From contig JAEHOE010000140.1 in NCBI GenBank assembly GCA_016858145.1, forward strand, positions 186,001-250,000: a stretch of DNA of 64,000 bases, given 5' to 3'. Numbering within the stretch: position 1 is the stretch's first letter; each line of letters starts with the position of its first letter. Below, piece by piece: positions 1-12,348 of the stretch. The notes beneath the pieces are model-generated. The model did no database searches, was not told the origin of the DNA, and saw nothing but the letters and a program-made list of their open reading frames with translations. The translations under genes and the position numbers were made by a program. Source of the DNA: Edaphochlamys debaryana (taxonomy: Eukaryota; Chlorophyta; Chlorophyceae; Chlamydomonadales).

Positions 1-195
1 GTACTTGCGTTCCATCCTAGCTCCTAGCTACCCAGCTCTACACCTGCCCTCTCGCCTGCGCCTCTCGCCCGCGCCTCTACCCCGGCTGGACCCCGTGCCC
101 CCCACGCGCTCCCCCATGCCCGCACACGCCCCTGCTCCCGCACCCCTCCCCACACTGCAGAAGGGCGCGGCGCGCCTCCGCTTCACGCACGGTGC
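1..195. other. 3' flank of the coiled-coil gene
   Basis: This stretch lies downstream of the stop codon of the minus-strand gene ending at 196. I see no complementary-strand TGTAA poly(A) signal in it, so the 3' UTR probably continues beyond the window edge. Confidence 0.5.
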
Positions 196-2607
196 TTATG
201 CGAACGGGTCGTCCTCGGCCGCGTCCTTTGCCAGCTCAGCCTTCATCTGCGCCTCCATCTCGGCCTCCTCCTTGGCCCTCATCTCCGCCGCCAGGGCGTC
301 CTCATCGCCGCCGCCGTCCGCAGGGGCCTCCGCCTCCGCCGCATCGCCCTCCGCGGCGGGCGCGTCCTCGCCACCCTCCGCGGGCGCCTCCGCCTCCGCC
401 TCCGGCGCCTCCACGCCGGGCAGGTCCAGGCCGCCGTTGTCGTCCGCGGGCTCGTCCGCTGCGGGCTCCTCGGCAGCTGCGGGCTCCTCGGCAGCCGCGG
501 GCTCGTCCCCAGCCGCCTGCTCGTCCGCTGCGGGCTCGTCCGCAGCAGCGGGCTCGTCCTCGGCGGCAGCCGCCTCGTCAGCGGCAGCCGGCTCGTCGCC
601 CGCTGCCTCGACCGCCTGCTCCTCGTCAGCAGCGGGCTCGGCAGCGGCCGCGGCCTCCTCCTCGGCAGCAGGCTCATCCGCGGCCGGCTCGTCTCCCCCT
701 GCCTCCGCCGCCGGCTCCTCCCCAGCCGCCGCCTCCTCAGCTGCAGGCTCTTCCCCGGCCGGCTCCTCAGCCGCCGGCTCCTCCCCAGCCGCCGCCTCCT
801 CAGCTGCAGGCTCTTCCCCGGCCGGTTCCTCAGCCGCTGGCTCCTCCTCGGCCGCCGGCTCCTCCGCTGCGGGCTCGTCGGCAGCCGCCGGCTCCTCCTC
901 GGCAGCGGGCTCGTCGGCAGCGGCTGCCTCAGCAGCCTCCTCGCCGCCCTCCGCAGCCGCCTCCTCACCACCCTCCGCCGGGGCCTCGGTGCCGGGAAGG
1001 TCCAGGCCGCCGTCATCGCCCGCCGCCTCGTCCCCAGCGGGCTCGTCCGCTGCCGGCTCTTCTGCCGCGGGCTCCTCAGCCGCCGGATCGGCCGCTGCCG
1101 GCTCGTCAGCCGCCGGCTCGTCCGCAGCCGGATCGGCCGCTGCGGTGTCCTCCTCAGCTGCGGGCTCCTCGGCAGCGGGCTCGTCAGCCGCCGGCTCCTC
1201 GGCAGCCGCGGGCTCCTCCTCAGCTGCCGCGTCCTCAGCTGCCGGCTCCTCAGCCGCCGCCTCCTCAGCTGCGGGCTCCTCCTCGGCAGCGGGCTCGTCG
1301 GCAGCCGCCGTCTCCTCCTCAGCCGCCGCCTCCTCAGCTGCGGGCTCCTCCTCGGCAGCGGGCTCCTCGGCAGCCGCCGTCTCCTCCTCAGCTGCCGTCT
1401 CCTCGGCTGCCGGCTCCTCAGCCGCCGCCTCCTCAGCTGCGGGCTCCTCCTCGGCAGCGGGCTCGTCGGCAGCCGCCGGCTCCTCCTCAGCCGCCGCCTC
1501 CTCAGCTGCGGGCTCCTCCTCGGCAGCGGGCTCCTCGGCAGCCGCCGTCTCCTCCTCAGCTGCCGGCTCCTCGGCTGCCGGCTCCTCAGCTGCGGGCTCC
1601 TCCTCGGCAGCGGGCTCGTCGGCAGCCGCGGGCTCCTCCTCAGCGGCCGGCTCCTCGGCAGCCGCGGGCTCCTCCTCAGCTGCCGGCTCCTCGGCTGCCG
1701 GCTCCTCCTCCTCAGCGGGCTCGTCGGCAGCCGCCGGCTCCTCCTCAGCAGCGGGCTCATCGGCAGCGGGCTCGTCGGCAGCCGCCGGCTCCTCCTCAGC
1801 TGCCGGCTCCTCGGCTGCCGGCTCCTCCTCCGCTGTGGGCTCGTCGGCAGCCGCCGGCTCCTCCTCAGCTGCGGGCTCCTCCTCGGCAGCGGGCTCGTCG
1901 GCAGCCGCGGGCTCCTCCTCAGCGGCCGGCTCCTCGGCAGCCGCGGGCTCCTCCTCAGCTGCCGGCTCCTCGGCTGCCGGCTCCTCCTCCGCAGCGGGCT
2001 CGTCGGCAGCCGCCGGCTCCTCCTCAGCAGCGGGCTCATCGGCAGCGGGCTCGTCGGCAGCCGCCGGCTCCTCCTCAGCTGCCGGCTCCTCGGCTGCCGG
2101 CTCCTCCTCCGCTGTGGGCTCGTCGGCAGCCGCCGGCTCCTCCTCAGCTGCGGGCTCCTCGGCAGCGGGCTCGTCGGCAGCCGCGGGCTCCTCCTCAGCC
2201 GCCGGCTCCTCAGCCGCGGCCTCCTCAGCTGCCGGCTCCTCCTCAGCTGCGGGCTCCTCAGCCGCGGCGTCCTCAGCCGCCGGCTCCTCCTCAGCCGCCG
2301 GCTCCTCAGCCGCCGCCTCGTCACCGGCAGCGGCCTCCTCCTCGGCCGCGGGCTCGTCCATGCCGGGCAGGTCGCCAGCCAGGTCCTCCTCCTCACCGGC
2401 TGCCTCCTCGGCAGCCGCCTCCTCTGCTGCCTCGCCGTCAGCGGCCGGCTCCTCGTCACCGGCAGGCTCGTCAGCGGCCGCCCCCTCCTCGCCAGCGGCC
2501 TCCTCGGCAGCTGCCTCCTCCTCACCGGCAGGCTCCTCCTCGCCAGCCGCATCTTCAGCAGCGGCCTCGTCACCGGCGGGCTCATCGTCAGCGGCCTCCT
2601 CCTCGCC
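196..2607 (-). repeat. degenerate coding repeat encoding an acidic E/A/P tail
   Basis: The last exon of the preceding gene is one 2.4-kb imperfect repeat. Its units encode variants of [17 protein letters not shown], with gcc/gcg/gct alanine and gag glutamate codons. The unit length drifts (roughly 15-45 nt), so it is a degenerate minisatellite rather than a clean array. Because GCN and GAG codons give no stops in other frames, four frames stay open for 800 or more codons. Only the minus-strand frame reached by splicing from 3328-2768 connects to the upstream exons. Confidence 0.8.
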
Positions 2608-5600
2608 CTGTGGGAGTGAAAGGGAGCACGCATAGTGAGTTGCCGATACATGGTGAAAGTGAAGCAACCCAAGCAAAGGCACAAGCATAAGCTTGCCTCC
2701 TGCTGCCCCTATGCCATGCCCACATGGGACTGCCCTCAAAGCACCCCTGCACCCTTGACCCGCTCACCTCAGCCTCCGCCTCCGCCTGCTCCTCGCCCTC
2801 GCCGTCAGCTGCCTCCTCGCCCTCAGCCGCCTCCTCGCCGGCCTCGGCCTCGGGCTCTGCCTCCTCGCCAGCCTCGCGCTCGGCAGCCTCCTCGCCCTCC
2901 GCCTCGGCCTCGGGCTCCGCCTCGTCGCCAGCCTCGCCCTCGGCCTCAGCCTCGGCCTCCGCCTCGGCCTCGGGCTCTGCCTCCTCGCCAGCCTCGCCCT
3001 CGGCCTCCGCCTCGGCCTCGGCCTCGCCCTCCGCTGCCTCCTCGCCCTCCGCCTCGGCCTCGCCCTCCGCTGCCTCCTCGCCCTCCGCCTGCTCCTCCTC
3101 CTCGTCCTGCTTCTCCTCGGCCTCGGCGGCCTCCTCCTCCGCCTCCTTGTCAGCAGCCTCCTCCTCGGCCGCCTCGTGCTCGGCCTCCGCCTCGGGCTCG
3201 GCCTCGGCGGCCTCCTCCGCCTCGGCCTCGGCCTCGGGCTCGGCGGGCTGCTCCTCCTCCTCGGCCTTCTTCTTGGACTTCTTGTCCTTCTTCTCTTTCT
3301 TCTCCTTCTTGTCCTTCTTGGGCTTATCCTGTGTAGCAAGGGGCGCGGGAGGAAGGGACGCGCAGCTTTCAGACAACAGATGACAACCAATACATGTACT
3401 AGTTGGCACAACAGGCGACAGCTAGTACAGGGACGCAACAGGTTGAAGCCAGAGACCTTTGTGCTCGGATTCAGCTGCTGCAGCGGCTCATGCGAGCGGA
3501 GCCCACACGGTACAGCTACCGGTACCCACGCGCGCAGTCAGGGGTGCTGCTAGGAGCTGCCCCTCGCCCTACACACAACTACGGCGTACGGCACACGCCC
3601 TGAAACCCCGACATCAGGTCGGCCCGGAGCCCTCGGGCGCCGCCATTCCCACCAAGCTCCAACTAGGGTACTCACCGCCTTGCCCTCGCCCTTGGCCTTC
3701 TTGCCGCCCGTGGGCTTGCCGTGCAGCACCTCGCTGAACTGCTCCGACAGCGCGGCGGCCTTGGCCGTGTCGGTGTTGGCAGGCGGCCGCGCGACCTGCA
3801 GGGGCGGATGGGCGGATGGGCGGGTGCAGGCGGGGTGAAGGGTGAGGCCGTGAGCACGCGCCTGGAGCCACGCAGGGCGTAGCGCCTTCAGCTGCTGCGT
3901 GCAGCATGCACCGCGTCGCTCAATGCAGCCCTTGCACCAACACTGCCAAGGCACTAGCACCGTCATGGCATGAACAAGGAGGCGACAAGCACCCGCTGAC
4001 AGGTCCCCTTGCACCAACACTGCCACTGCCACTGCCACTGCCACTGCCTCTGCCAGGGCAAGGCTACCTGCCCAGCGTTCATGCACCCCGCTCAAGCACG
4101 CCCAAACACACGCAGAGTCCCGCGACACGCCCCGTCAGCGCCGGGTGCTCACCTTGGGCTTGGGCGAAAGGTTGTAGGCCGCGGGCCGCGGCGGCGGCGG
4201 CGGGGGCGGCGCGGAGCGCTCCTTGGTGGCCGGCGGCGAGGGCGGCTCGCGGCGGCGCGTCTGCACGGGCGAGCGCCTGCCGGACGGCACGTAGGTGGTG
4301 GGGCCGGGCGGGCGGCGAGCGTTGCCGTAGAGCTGCTTGAGCTGCATGGCGTAGGCGTCGATGATGGCCTGAGCGCGGGGGTTGGAATAGGGGGTAGGGG
4401 GTGGGGGGTGGGGGGTGGGGTAGGATTAGGCCGGGGTTCCGGAGGTGGTGCAGGGGCTGCATGCAAGGGATGCAGCTACGCCGAGACGGCTGGCCAGGCG
4501 TGGATGAGGCAGCAGGACGCAACCAGCAATCCCTCGGCCCCCGCTGTCCTTCTGCCGCTTGACCCGCCCCAAGCAGCCCCTGGAAACCGCCTGAACGCCC
4601 CCCTCCCAAACCCCATCCCCACCTGGCGGTCCACGGCCAGGCCGCCTGCACAGGCCTCACCTTGCCCCCTCGCCTCCTTTCTCCCGACAGTCCCTTTGCC
4701 CGCCCCACCCCCCGAGGTCCCCCCCTCCCCCCCCCCATCCCCACCTGGCGGTCCACCGCCACCTGGTCGGCGCCGTCCAGCACCAGCAGCTCCCTGCGGA
4801 GAGCAAGGCACACAGGACAGGTGCAGGGGTGGTGAGAGACGGTGGTTGATAGCGTCCGATCCTACCGCTCGCAGCGCACAGCCCAGGCGTGTGCACACGG
4901 CGCAGACAGCACACCCGGCCCCATCCCGCCATCCCAGTCCCTCGTCCCCAGTCCTCTTCCCGCCCTCAAGCCCCCCGTCCCCCACCCTCCTCCTCCCCAC
5001 CTCTTCTCCGCGTCCGCCACCAGCACCTCCCCCCAACCCCTTACCCCCACCTGTACAGCCCCCCCCCCCCCCCCCTCTACCCCCCAACCCCTCCCAAACC
5101 CCACCTCTTCTCCGCGTCCGCCACCAGCAGCTCCTCCGTCATGCGCTGCAGCAGCCCCCGCACGCCCTCCACGCGCTCAGACAGGCGCGCGGCGGCGTCG
5201 GGCGGCGGCGCGTCGGCGGGCAGCAGCGGCGGGAAGCCGCAGTCGGACGACAGGCGCGCGGCCTCGGTGTTCATCTGTCTCCGTTGGGGGGGGGGGGAGG
5301 GGCAGGGGCGTCATGACGGGCTCAGTTGTGGTTCCAGCCGGCACTGGGGATTTTCAAGCTCTATCGGTGCATCCCTCCCATTAACGATGACCGCCAGGGT
5401 TGTGTGGCCAGGGTTGCCCGGCCTCCGTGCAAAGCCGCATCATCTTTAAAGCTTAGCATCCGGGCGGTAGCATCCGGGCCCATGTAACCGCATGCCGGCC
5501 CACCTGGTCGATCATCCAGTTGACCAGGTTGAAGTCAGCCTCCACGTTGTCCAGCACGGCCTGGGGGGGTGGGGGAGGGAGGGAGGGGCGGAAGAGGGGA

Positions 5601-8344
5601 AGGGGGGCAAGTGTGGGTGGCGCGGAGCATGGGGCGTCGGAACAGGGTCAGACGCTTGGGTAGCGTCAGAGCGCGGTACAGAGCTGCTCTCGCACTGCCA
5701 TGTCGATCCCAGCCCAAGCCCTGCCCAGCCCTGCCCTGCCCTGCCCTGCCCAGCCCTGCCCTGCGCCCCGCTCAGCCGCCCGCGTCCAATCGGTGGCAAC
5801 AACGGCCCAGCCAACACCGCCGCTGCCGGGGCAATCCAATGGCACCTAGCACCCCCGTCTACGCCATCGTCCATCCTCCACCTCCAACCGCCCCCACCAC
5901 CACCGGCACGTGGCCCCCACCTGCATGTGCTCGATCTGCTGCGCCGTGCTGCGCAGCTTGTGGCGGTAGCCGCCGCGCTGCTCCCACAGCCGCCGCGCCT
6001 GAGCCACCAGCGCCGCCACCGCGCGCGCTCCGTCTCGGTCGAAGGGGCGCTGCGCGTTGCCGGGGGTGCGGCTGAAGGAGGCGAGGTTGCCGTCGTCGTC
6101 CATCTGTGGTGGGGGTGGGAGGGGGAGGGGGCGTGGAGAGGGAGGTGGGTGAGGTGATGGGGAGGAGGGAAGAATGACGCGGGGGGACGGAGGCGGGGGG
6201 CAGAGGCATGCAGACCACGTGCAAGCTGGGGCTATTCGAGACGGGGCTTGTCATGTATGCTGAACACAAGCTGCCCGCGCCAGGCGCACCTCGTATCGGA
6301 AGCTGACCCAGGCGGCGGGCGTGCGCGGCAGGGGCTCGAAGCCCTCGGCGGCCGCGCGCTCCGCATCCGCCACCACGTCCTCAGGGTTGGCGCCCTCGCC
6401 GCCCATCTGCAGGGAGCAGCAGCATGGCAGCAACACGGTCAGGAGCGTGGCAACTCGCAGACGCTCGACACCAGCGGACGGAGCGCAGCGGCGCACAGCG
6501 CCAGCACACGCGCACCCCCACCGCACCGCACCCCACCCCGCTCGTGAGGGAGCAAGCGCACCAGCTCGCAGCCTCACAACCTCGCCCCGCAGAAACCCAT
6601 GCCCAAGCCCAGTTGCAAGCCCCTCCGGCGGGGCTCAGCGCCCCCATGGCCCCCCTTCACTGCCCACCCCTGCCCAGACCCGCCTCACCGCCGACATGGC
6701 AATGGCCGCCAGCCCCAGGGCCATGCCCGTGCGCTCCTTGCGCGCGCGCTCCAGCTGCGCGGCCAGGCCGTTGAGCGCGGCGGACTGCTCCTGCTCGACC
6801 TCGCGGAGCCGGCCCTGGGGGGAGGCGGTGGGAGGGGGGGGAAAGGGGTCGGGAGGCGGTGCGGGAGGCGGGGGGTCAGGAGGGAGGAAGAGGACGAGGG
6901 GACCGGGAAGAAGAAGGGGCAGGGGCTGGGCCTGGGCCCCTCTCCAGTTTTCAGTCCCCAGTCTCCCCACCCCACCCATGGCCCCAGCACGCGGCGCACC
7001 TGCAGCGCGCGGACCTTGGCCTCCGCCTTCACTGAGTAACGCTCATAGTTGGCGCGCTGTGGGGACGCAGGCAGGAGCACGGAGGAAGGGATTAATTGTC
7101 AGTCATCGCTTGTGGTACAGCGCTCGGCTTCCGACCCACATCAGTGCTTTCCGGCATACGGAACAGGTCTCTCCCAACTCGCCCTGCAGCCGCCCGTCGC
7201 CTCGCCAACCAGAGCTGCGGCTGGCCGTAGCAACCCCTTCCCCTGATCCCATCCGCTCCCCATCCCGCCCCGCCCCGCCCCGCCCGGCCTTGCCTGCGTG
7301 GCGGCGGTGCGTGTGAGTTCCGCCACGTTACGCTCCAGCTCGCGGATGGTGACCTTCTGAGACACGATGAGCTCGCGCTGCTGCTCAATGTACTCGCGCA
7401 GCTTCATGGTCTCGGCGTCCTTCATCTGTGGAAAGAGTTTCACCGGGTGGAAGAGGGGATGGCGGGGGGCGGGGGGAAGGGGCGATGACCGGGGGCACGG
7501 GTGTAGCAGTGCACCGTCCCCCAACCCCCCTCCCCCGCGGCCCCGCGGCCCCACCCCCCAGAGCGGAACAGGCCGCGCAGCCGCCCACCGGCCCACGGCC
7601 TTTCCCTCATGTCACACACCGAGTCCCCGACTGCGAGCAAGGGCGGCACGCACCTGCAAGTCCTGCTCATAGCGGTTGCGCAGAGCGGCAAGCTCGTTCT
7701 TGAGGCCACGGATTCGGGCCTCGCCGCGCAGGGCCTCTGAAGTTGGGACCTCAGACGTCTGAAACATGTAGCCGCCTTGGCGCGGCGCGCCGTTGCGGGC
7801 AGAGATATCAGGTAGGAAATGCGAAGCCTGGGGCTGTTGCGACTCCCCCCACGCCTCCGTGACAACCGGCTGAAAGCCATTCTTCGGGCTGGGAGCGTCC
7901 GAGTGCCCGTTTGCAACGCGAGGCGACTGGTCGCGACCCGCTGGCGGCAATGACCTCGACTGCGCGGGGTGGGGGCGCAGGTAAGGCTACCTCAGCACAA
8001 CCAAACTCAGGGCAACTTGATGCGCGCGTGCACAAGCTTCAGGCATCATCGCGGGGCTGTAGGTGCCCTTCGAGCGCATGTTCACCAGGTACGCATGTCA
8101 AGCCCGCACGCAAGCTCCAGCCCTCACGGTTGAGGCAAGGAAGCTCGCAGTGTGCCACCATAATACCAGCGCTCTGTTGCTGCCCTAGCGGCTACCTATC
8201 GTGCAAAGTGTGTGCAGGATTGTCTCTACATAGCGCGCTTAGACACAGCGTCGCGGCCATCCATCCCACCCCGTGGCTTCAAGCTGTTGTACTCACCGCC
8301 CAGGCCTTGTCGCTGCGGGGAGAGGGGTCCTCCACGACCGACAT
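196..8344 (-). CDS. large coiled-coil protein with Lys-rich segment and very long Glu/Ala/Pro-rich tail
   Basis: I do not recognise the family. Fourteen exons join in frame (4,554 nt, 1,517 aa): 8344-8297, 7959-7654, 7425-7294, 7056-7000, 6814-6689, 6406-6290, 6103-5921, 5560-5504, 5274-5105, 4793-4745, 4368-4153, 3795-3676, 3328-2768, 2607-196. The start ATG reads [16 protein letters not shown] and is followed by a canonical donor. Residues about 90-415 are rich in charged heptad-like stretches (for example [19 protein letters not shown] and [18 protein letters not shown]), suggesting coiled coil. A Pro-rich linker follows, then a strongly basic run of KKDKK/KKEKK type. The last about 985 residues are almost only E, A, P, D and G. 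No signal peptide or membrane segment is visible. The intron after exon 3 uses a GC donor (CAG/GCAAGG). A cytoskeletal or ciliary role would fit the composition but is only a guess. Confidence 0.72.
4012..4052. repeat. (CCACTG)n hexanucleotide repeat in an intron
   Basis: About five to six consecutive, slightly imperfect copies of the hexamer CCACTG lie in the intron between 4153 and 3795 of the coiled-coil gene. Confidence 0.7.
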
Positions 8345-9877
8345 GGCTCCCCTTTGCTTAGCTCCGAGCGGTCACCAGCAAGCTGTTGTTACGAGACAAG
8401 ATGTCTAGAACTAGATGTGCCACGCGGACATTTGAGCGCGGCAAAGTGCCGCTACGCCCAGGAGAGGAAATGTTTGCGCTTGGCCGTCTTCCCCTTCTGG
8501 TTTGGTGTCTACGTGAGCGTGGGCGTGCTTCTATCGTGTGCTAGGTGCTGGTGTTTGTGAGGCAGGGACGCTTCGAAGCTGCAGAACCGGCAGGCACTGC
8601 AGTACCGCCGTACGGTGTGGCACACGATGTGTCCTTCAGGTTTGAGACTCCCGCCTTACCCGCACGCCGGATCTCGCCTCGGGCCCCCCCCCCTTCGAAC
8701 GCGGCCGCAGAGGTCTTATAGGGCGCACAAGCTAGCAGCACAAGACAAGGCATAAGGGTTGAAGGCTATGGGACAATGGGAGCGGGACAGACGCCGAGAG
8801 CGAAGGGTCTGTTGCACCTGGCCCTGGGCCCTGGGCGGCTGTGGCAGTATGGCTTGGAAGAGGCGCATTTCGCTGCAATATCCATGCAGTGATAGGCCTT
8901 GACGCTTTGTGAGGAGGATGGGTAGCAAGCTGCCACGGATAGTGTTGGGACTGTTGGGCGAGAAGTGCAAGAGGCGCAAGTCCGAGGAAGTCACGCCCAT
9001 AATGCTGCCAATTTACCGTACCCGGCGTCCGATGCCGGCCTCGCCGCGAGGCGGCAGTCGGTCCGGGGTCAAGGAGAGGAAGAAGCCCTAGATCTCATGC
9101 ACTTGGTGGTGCAACCGGAGAGGCGTAGGCTGGTGCAACCGGAGGGGCGTAGGCTGTACCGGTAGGCTGGCCAGGGGCGCAACCCAGTGTGGGGTAGGGC
9201 CTGGAAGGCTAAGGGCAGGAAGGGGTCTGCGCTGATAGCGAGCGTTCTTTTGTCCTTACACACTTGGCGTCCTTGACACCCGGGCGCTCCGCGCTTCACC
9301 ACCCTGTGTCACGTGTCAGGGACCGCCCCACGGCCTTGACGCCTGACCCAGACGCCCTTCGGGCCGCAAACCAAGACCCCAACAACATCCCTTGAGAACG
9401 TCACTCCACACGGCCACACCCGTTCCCGTCCGTTTCGAGCTTAGTAGTTGCACGGCAACGTGCCACCGCACGGCCGTCCCCATCCCCGCTTTGACCCGCG
9501 TCATCCCCGTGGCCCCGTCACCTCGAGTCAGCCCCTCACCGTTGCCCTTTGCCTGCATCCGCGCGACAGCCCCTCGTCTCAAAATCTGCCGCTGCATGTC
9601 CCCTCCAAAAGACGCGCCAGTCCCACCACGCGGGGCCACATTGGTATCACCTAACGGCTCTGCTGCGGCTTCGCCGCGAGCCCTGTGCTAAAATACCGAC
9701 AGACTCCGCCGTCCTCCTCCACATCCTGCGGCTGGCTGCTGCTCGCCCGGCACTGCCGCCAGCCGGCGCACGAGACATTTTATAGGGGGCCTTGCCGGCC
9801 CTATGCCGCTGCCGCCACGCCGTCGGCGCGCCACGCCGCGCCATTCAGGCAAGTCCCGGCATCGCCTCCTGAGGAGC
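8345..9877. other. intergenic: 5' flank of coiled-coil gene and 3' flank of pyrophosphatase
   Basis: I see no supported gene. The right part must hold the 3' UTR of the minus-strand pyrophosphatase, and the left part the promoter and 5' UTR of the coiled-coil gene. A short direct repeat (gtgcaaccggagaggcgtag, then gtgcaaccggaggggcgtag) occurs at about 9109-9152. Confidence 0.5.
9256..9260 (-). terminator. candidate TGTAA polyadenylation signal of the pyrophosphatase gene
   Basis: Minus-strand TGTAA (plus-strand ttaca) lies 618 nt downstream of the pyrophosphatase stop codon. TGTAA is the usual poly(A) signal in Chlamydomonas and relatives, and I saw no other copy between here and the stop. 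A pentamer alone is weak evidence. Confidence 0.35.
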
Positions 9878-11566
9878 TTACTCGTACAGGTTCCGCAGCT
9901 TGCGGGGCACGTAGTGCTCCTGGTACAGGTTCTGTCGAGGGCGGGGCGGGGGTGGAGGAGCGGGCAGGTAAGAGCGGGTACTAGGGTGGCCGCAACGCAG
10001 GGCCGGAACACGAGGGGCGAGAAGGGGACCGACCGGACAGCCTAGGGCGCAGACTGGCAGGATGCGCCTCGAGGGGCTGGAGGAACCCCGGCCGCCCACG
10101 CTCCCTCCTGGCACCCAACACCCTTCAGCCATTCCCACAACGCCGCGGCGCAGGCACTTCCCCTGACTCCCTCTCATTGAGTGCTACCGTGACTCACTCA
10201 CGGGCTCCTCAGCAGCTTCGCACCCCTACCCGCAACGCCCAACCTTCGCACCACCCTTCGCCCCGCCGTCCCGAGTGCGCCCCCCCGCAGACGCCTCACC
10301 AAGATGTCCTTGACCTCCGAGGCCACACCCTTGGCACTACCTCGGCGCACCCCAGACCGCCCTACCGCCCCAACCTCTGCACCAGCCCTTGCACAACCGC
10401 GCTCCCAGTCGCCTCACCAAGGAGTCCTTGACGACCTTCTTGGCCTCCTCAGCGCCCAGAAAGTCGTCCACGATCACCTCCTTGTGCTCGTTCTTCTTGT
10501 AGTCCTCGAAGAACCTACGGTATCATGGGGGAGGACGAAGAGCAGGACGGTCGGCTCAGTACGGCACCCTTGGAGGTGGTACCACCATGGAGGCCCTACG
10601 CTGTCCGTCCCTGCGTCCGGCACCCGTCACCCGACCTGCCGGGCCCGATCCCTGCCCTGATCCCTTGTTTGCAGCAATGCGCTCTCACCGCTTGATCTCC
10701 GCCAGGCGGTGGGGCGGCAGCTGGCTGATGTCCGTGAAGCCCTTGAACTCGGGGTCGTCGGCGTGCACGGCAATCAGCTTGTCGTCACGCTCGCCCTGGT
10801 CGAGCATCTGCATCACGCCAATGGGCTTTGCCTGCACGGGGAGGAAGAGAGGGGCGATGGGTCACGGGTGGCAGAGCCAGCGGAGCAGGGGTCACAACGC
10901 GTACAGGAGCGGGGTGAGGGTGTGACGGTGAAGGTGGGCGGTGGTAGCTGCGGGCGCCGGTCAGACCGAGGCGCAGGCCTGGGCCGGTCGTGTCGGGTGC
11001 GCTCCTCAGGTAGCGGGGGCGCTCCTGAGGCCGCGCAACGGGCCCTGCTGCGGCCCGTTCAGGCCCCTTCGTTCCCTGTCGCAGGGCCCCTCGCCCCGCC
11101 TTTGCCCACCCGCAACCCTTCACCCCAAGGACCCTCACCCGCAGGAAGCACATGGGCACAACGGGCTCCTGCATCAGCACCAGCACGTCGAGCGGGTCGC
11201 CATCCTCGCACAGGGTCTTGGGCACGAAGCCGTAGTTGTGGGGGTAGACGACCGACGAGTACAGGATGCGGTCCACGAAGCACAGACCGGTGTCCTTGTC
11301 GAGCTCATACTTGACCTTCGAGCCACGCGGGATTTCAATCACGCAGGCGACGACGTTCGGCGCGTCGTTGCCCGGGTGCAGGTCGTGCCACGGGTGGGAA
11401 GCGCTGCCCCTGCTAGTCGGGGAGAAGAGGCATAGGTGAAATGCCAGCGGAGCACCGGCCAAAGCGCGCCGCGCCGACGGCCGCAGGGGCTGAATCGACC
11501 GCTGGGCGCCAAGACCGCCTACAGGCGCTGCTTGCCCTACAATTGTGCGCACCTGTAGAAAGACAT
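9878..11566 (-). CDS. soluble inorganic pyrophosphatase (family I, plant type)
   Basis: Hydrolyses pyrophosphate to two phosphates, pulling biosynthetic reactions forward. Five exons, 11566-11553, 11409-11139, 10831-10689, 10514-10418 and 9931-9878, join to 192 aa, about the usual 190-215 aa of plant soluble PPases. The start is fixed by ATG TCT TTC TAC AG (MSFY) with an in-frame TGA just upstream; the first exon is only 14 nt and splices into the conserved [11 protein letters not shown] opening. The family metal-binding signature is present as [11 protein letters not shown] (Asp74, Asp76, Asp79), as are [17 protein letters not shown] and [12 protein letters not shown]. The C-terminus is [17 protein letters not shown]. 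No transit peptide is seen, so the product is probably cytosolic. The intron before the last exon contains a diverged copy of the end of exon 4. Confidence 0.93.
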
Positions 11567-12348
11567 GGTTCACGATGGGGTTTGCGAAGCGACGAGGCTA
11601 CGAGCGTTGAGACGGCGGAATTGATCGAGCGCACAACAGCGGTATCTCGCTGAGACAGCAGCCCAATTGGCTGAAGTAGAAGTAAAGTGAGGCACGAGTG
11701 AGTGCGCCTAAAAGAGACGACGGTGGTGACTCGCGGGCTATTTGGCCGACCGTCGCACCATCATGCGCACCAGTGGCATAATCCCGGTGCGCCAACCCCC
11801 ACCGATCGTGGCAGGTATCACCACTCAGCACTCATAAGCAAACGGCTTGGGCCCGCACGTCTCGGCTTCTCGAGCTCCACCGACCTTCCATCCGCGCCCG
11901 CGTGGGCTTGTCAACGGGTCCGCAGGCCCTCGGCCCAGCCCCGGCCCTACACTCGAAGCCCTGAACCGCCACGGCCCACCCCCCAGTGCCTGCACCTACG
12001 CACAGCCTTTCAAAACCAGCCAAAACACCCACGCAGCCACCTTCGTCCCGCCAGTGCACGCTTGAGGGCCTCTGCTCGCCCTTGCTGGGCGAAGGCACGC
12101 CGCAACGCAGTAAGTTCGAAGTATGTCCGGGGCTCACAGCCACTCCCCCACGGCCTCACCTCGACCTCCTCCTTCAAAACTCATTCCTCCAGCTCGCCTT
12201 CCTAGGCCCCGACCCACCTCGCTGGCCCACGCTTACGCTCCATTCACCCACTGCCCTCCGCCCCGGCCAAGCCTGCCCTGAAAACCTCATCCCACACCGC
12301 CCCACGTCCTGGTGTTGCCCTGGTCCCAGATTAGGCAAGACCTTCCCC
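11567..12348. other. intergenic between TMEM14-like gene and pyrophosphatase
   Basis: I see nothing coding. It must include the pyrophosphatase promoter (right after 11566) and the 3' UTR of the minus-strand TMEM14-like gene (just below 12349). No TGTAA signal was found for the latter. Confidence 0.5.

Noticed and set aside
5..2690. Long plus-strand open frames (Ser/Ala- and Pro/Arg-rich) over the first 2.7 kb
   Set aside because: They are antisense shadows of the E/A/P repeat exon. They lack conserved sequence, and the minus-strand frame alone is joined by phase-matched splice sites to upstream exons.
11413..11634. Longer N-terminus for pyrophosphatase ([20 protein letters not shown]), which could look like a transit peptide
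   Set aside because: It is in a different frame from the conserved [11 protein letters not shown] block; the MSFY start has an in-frame stop just upstream and correct phase.
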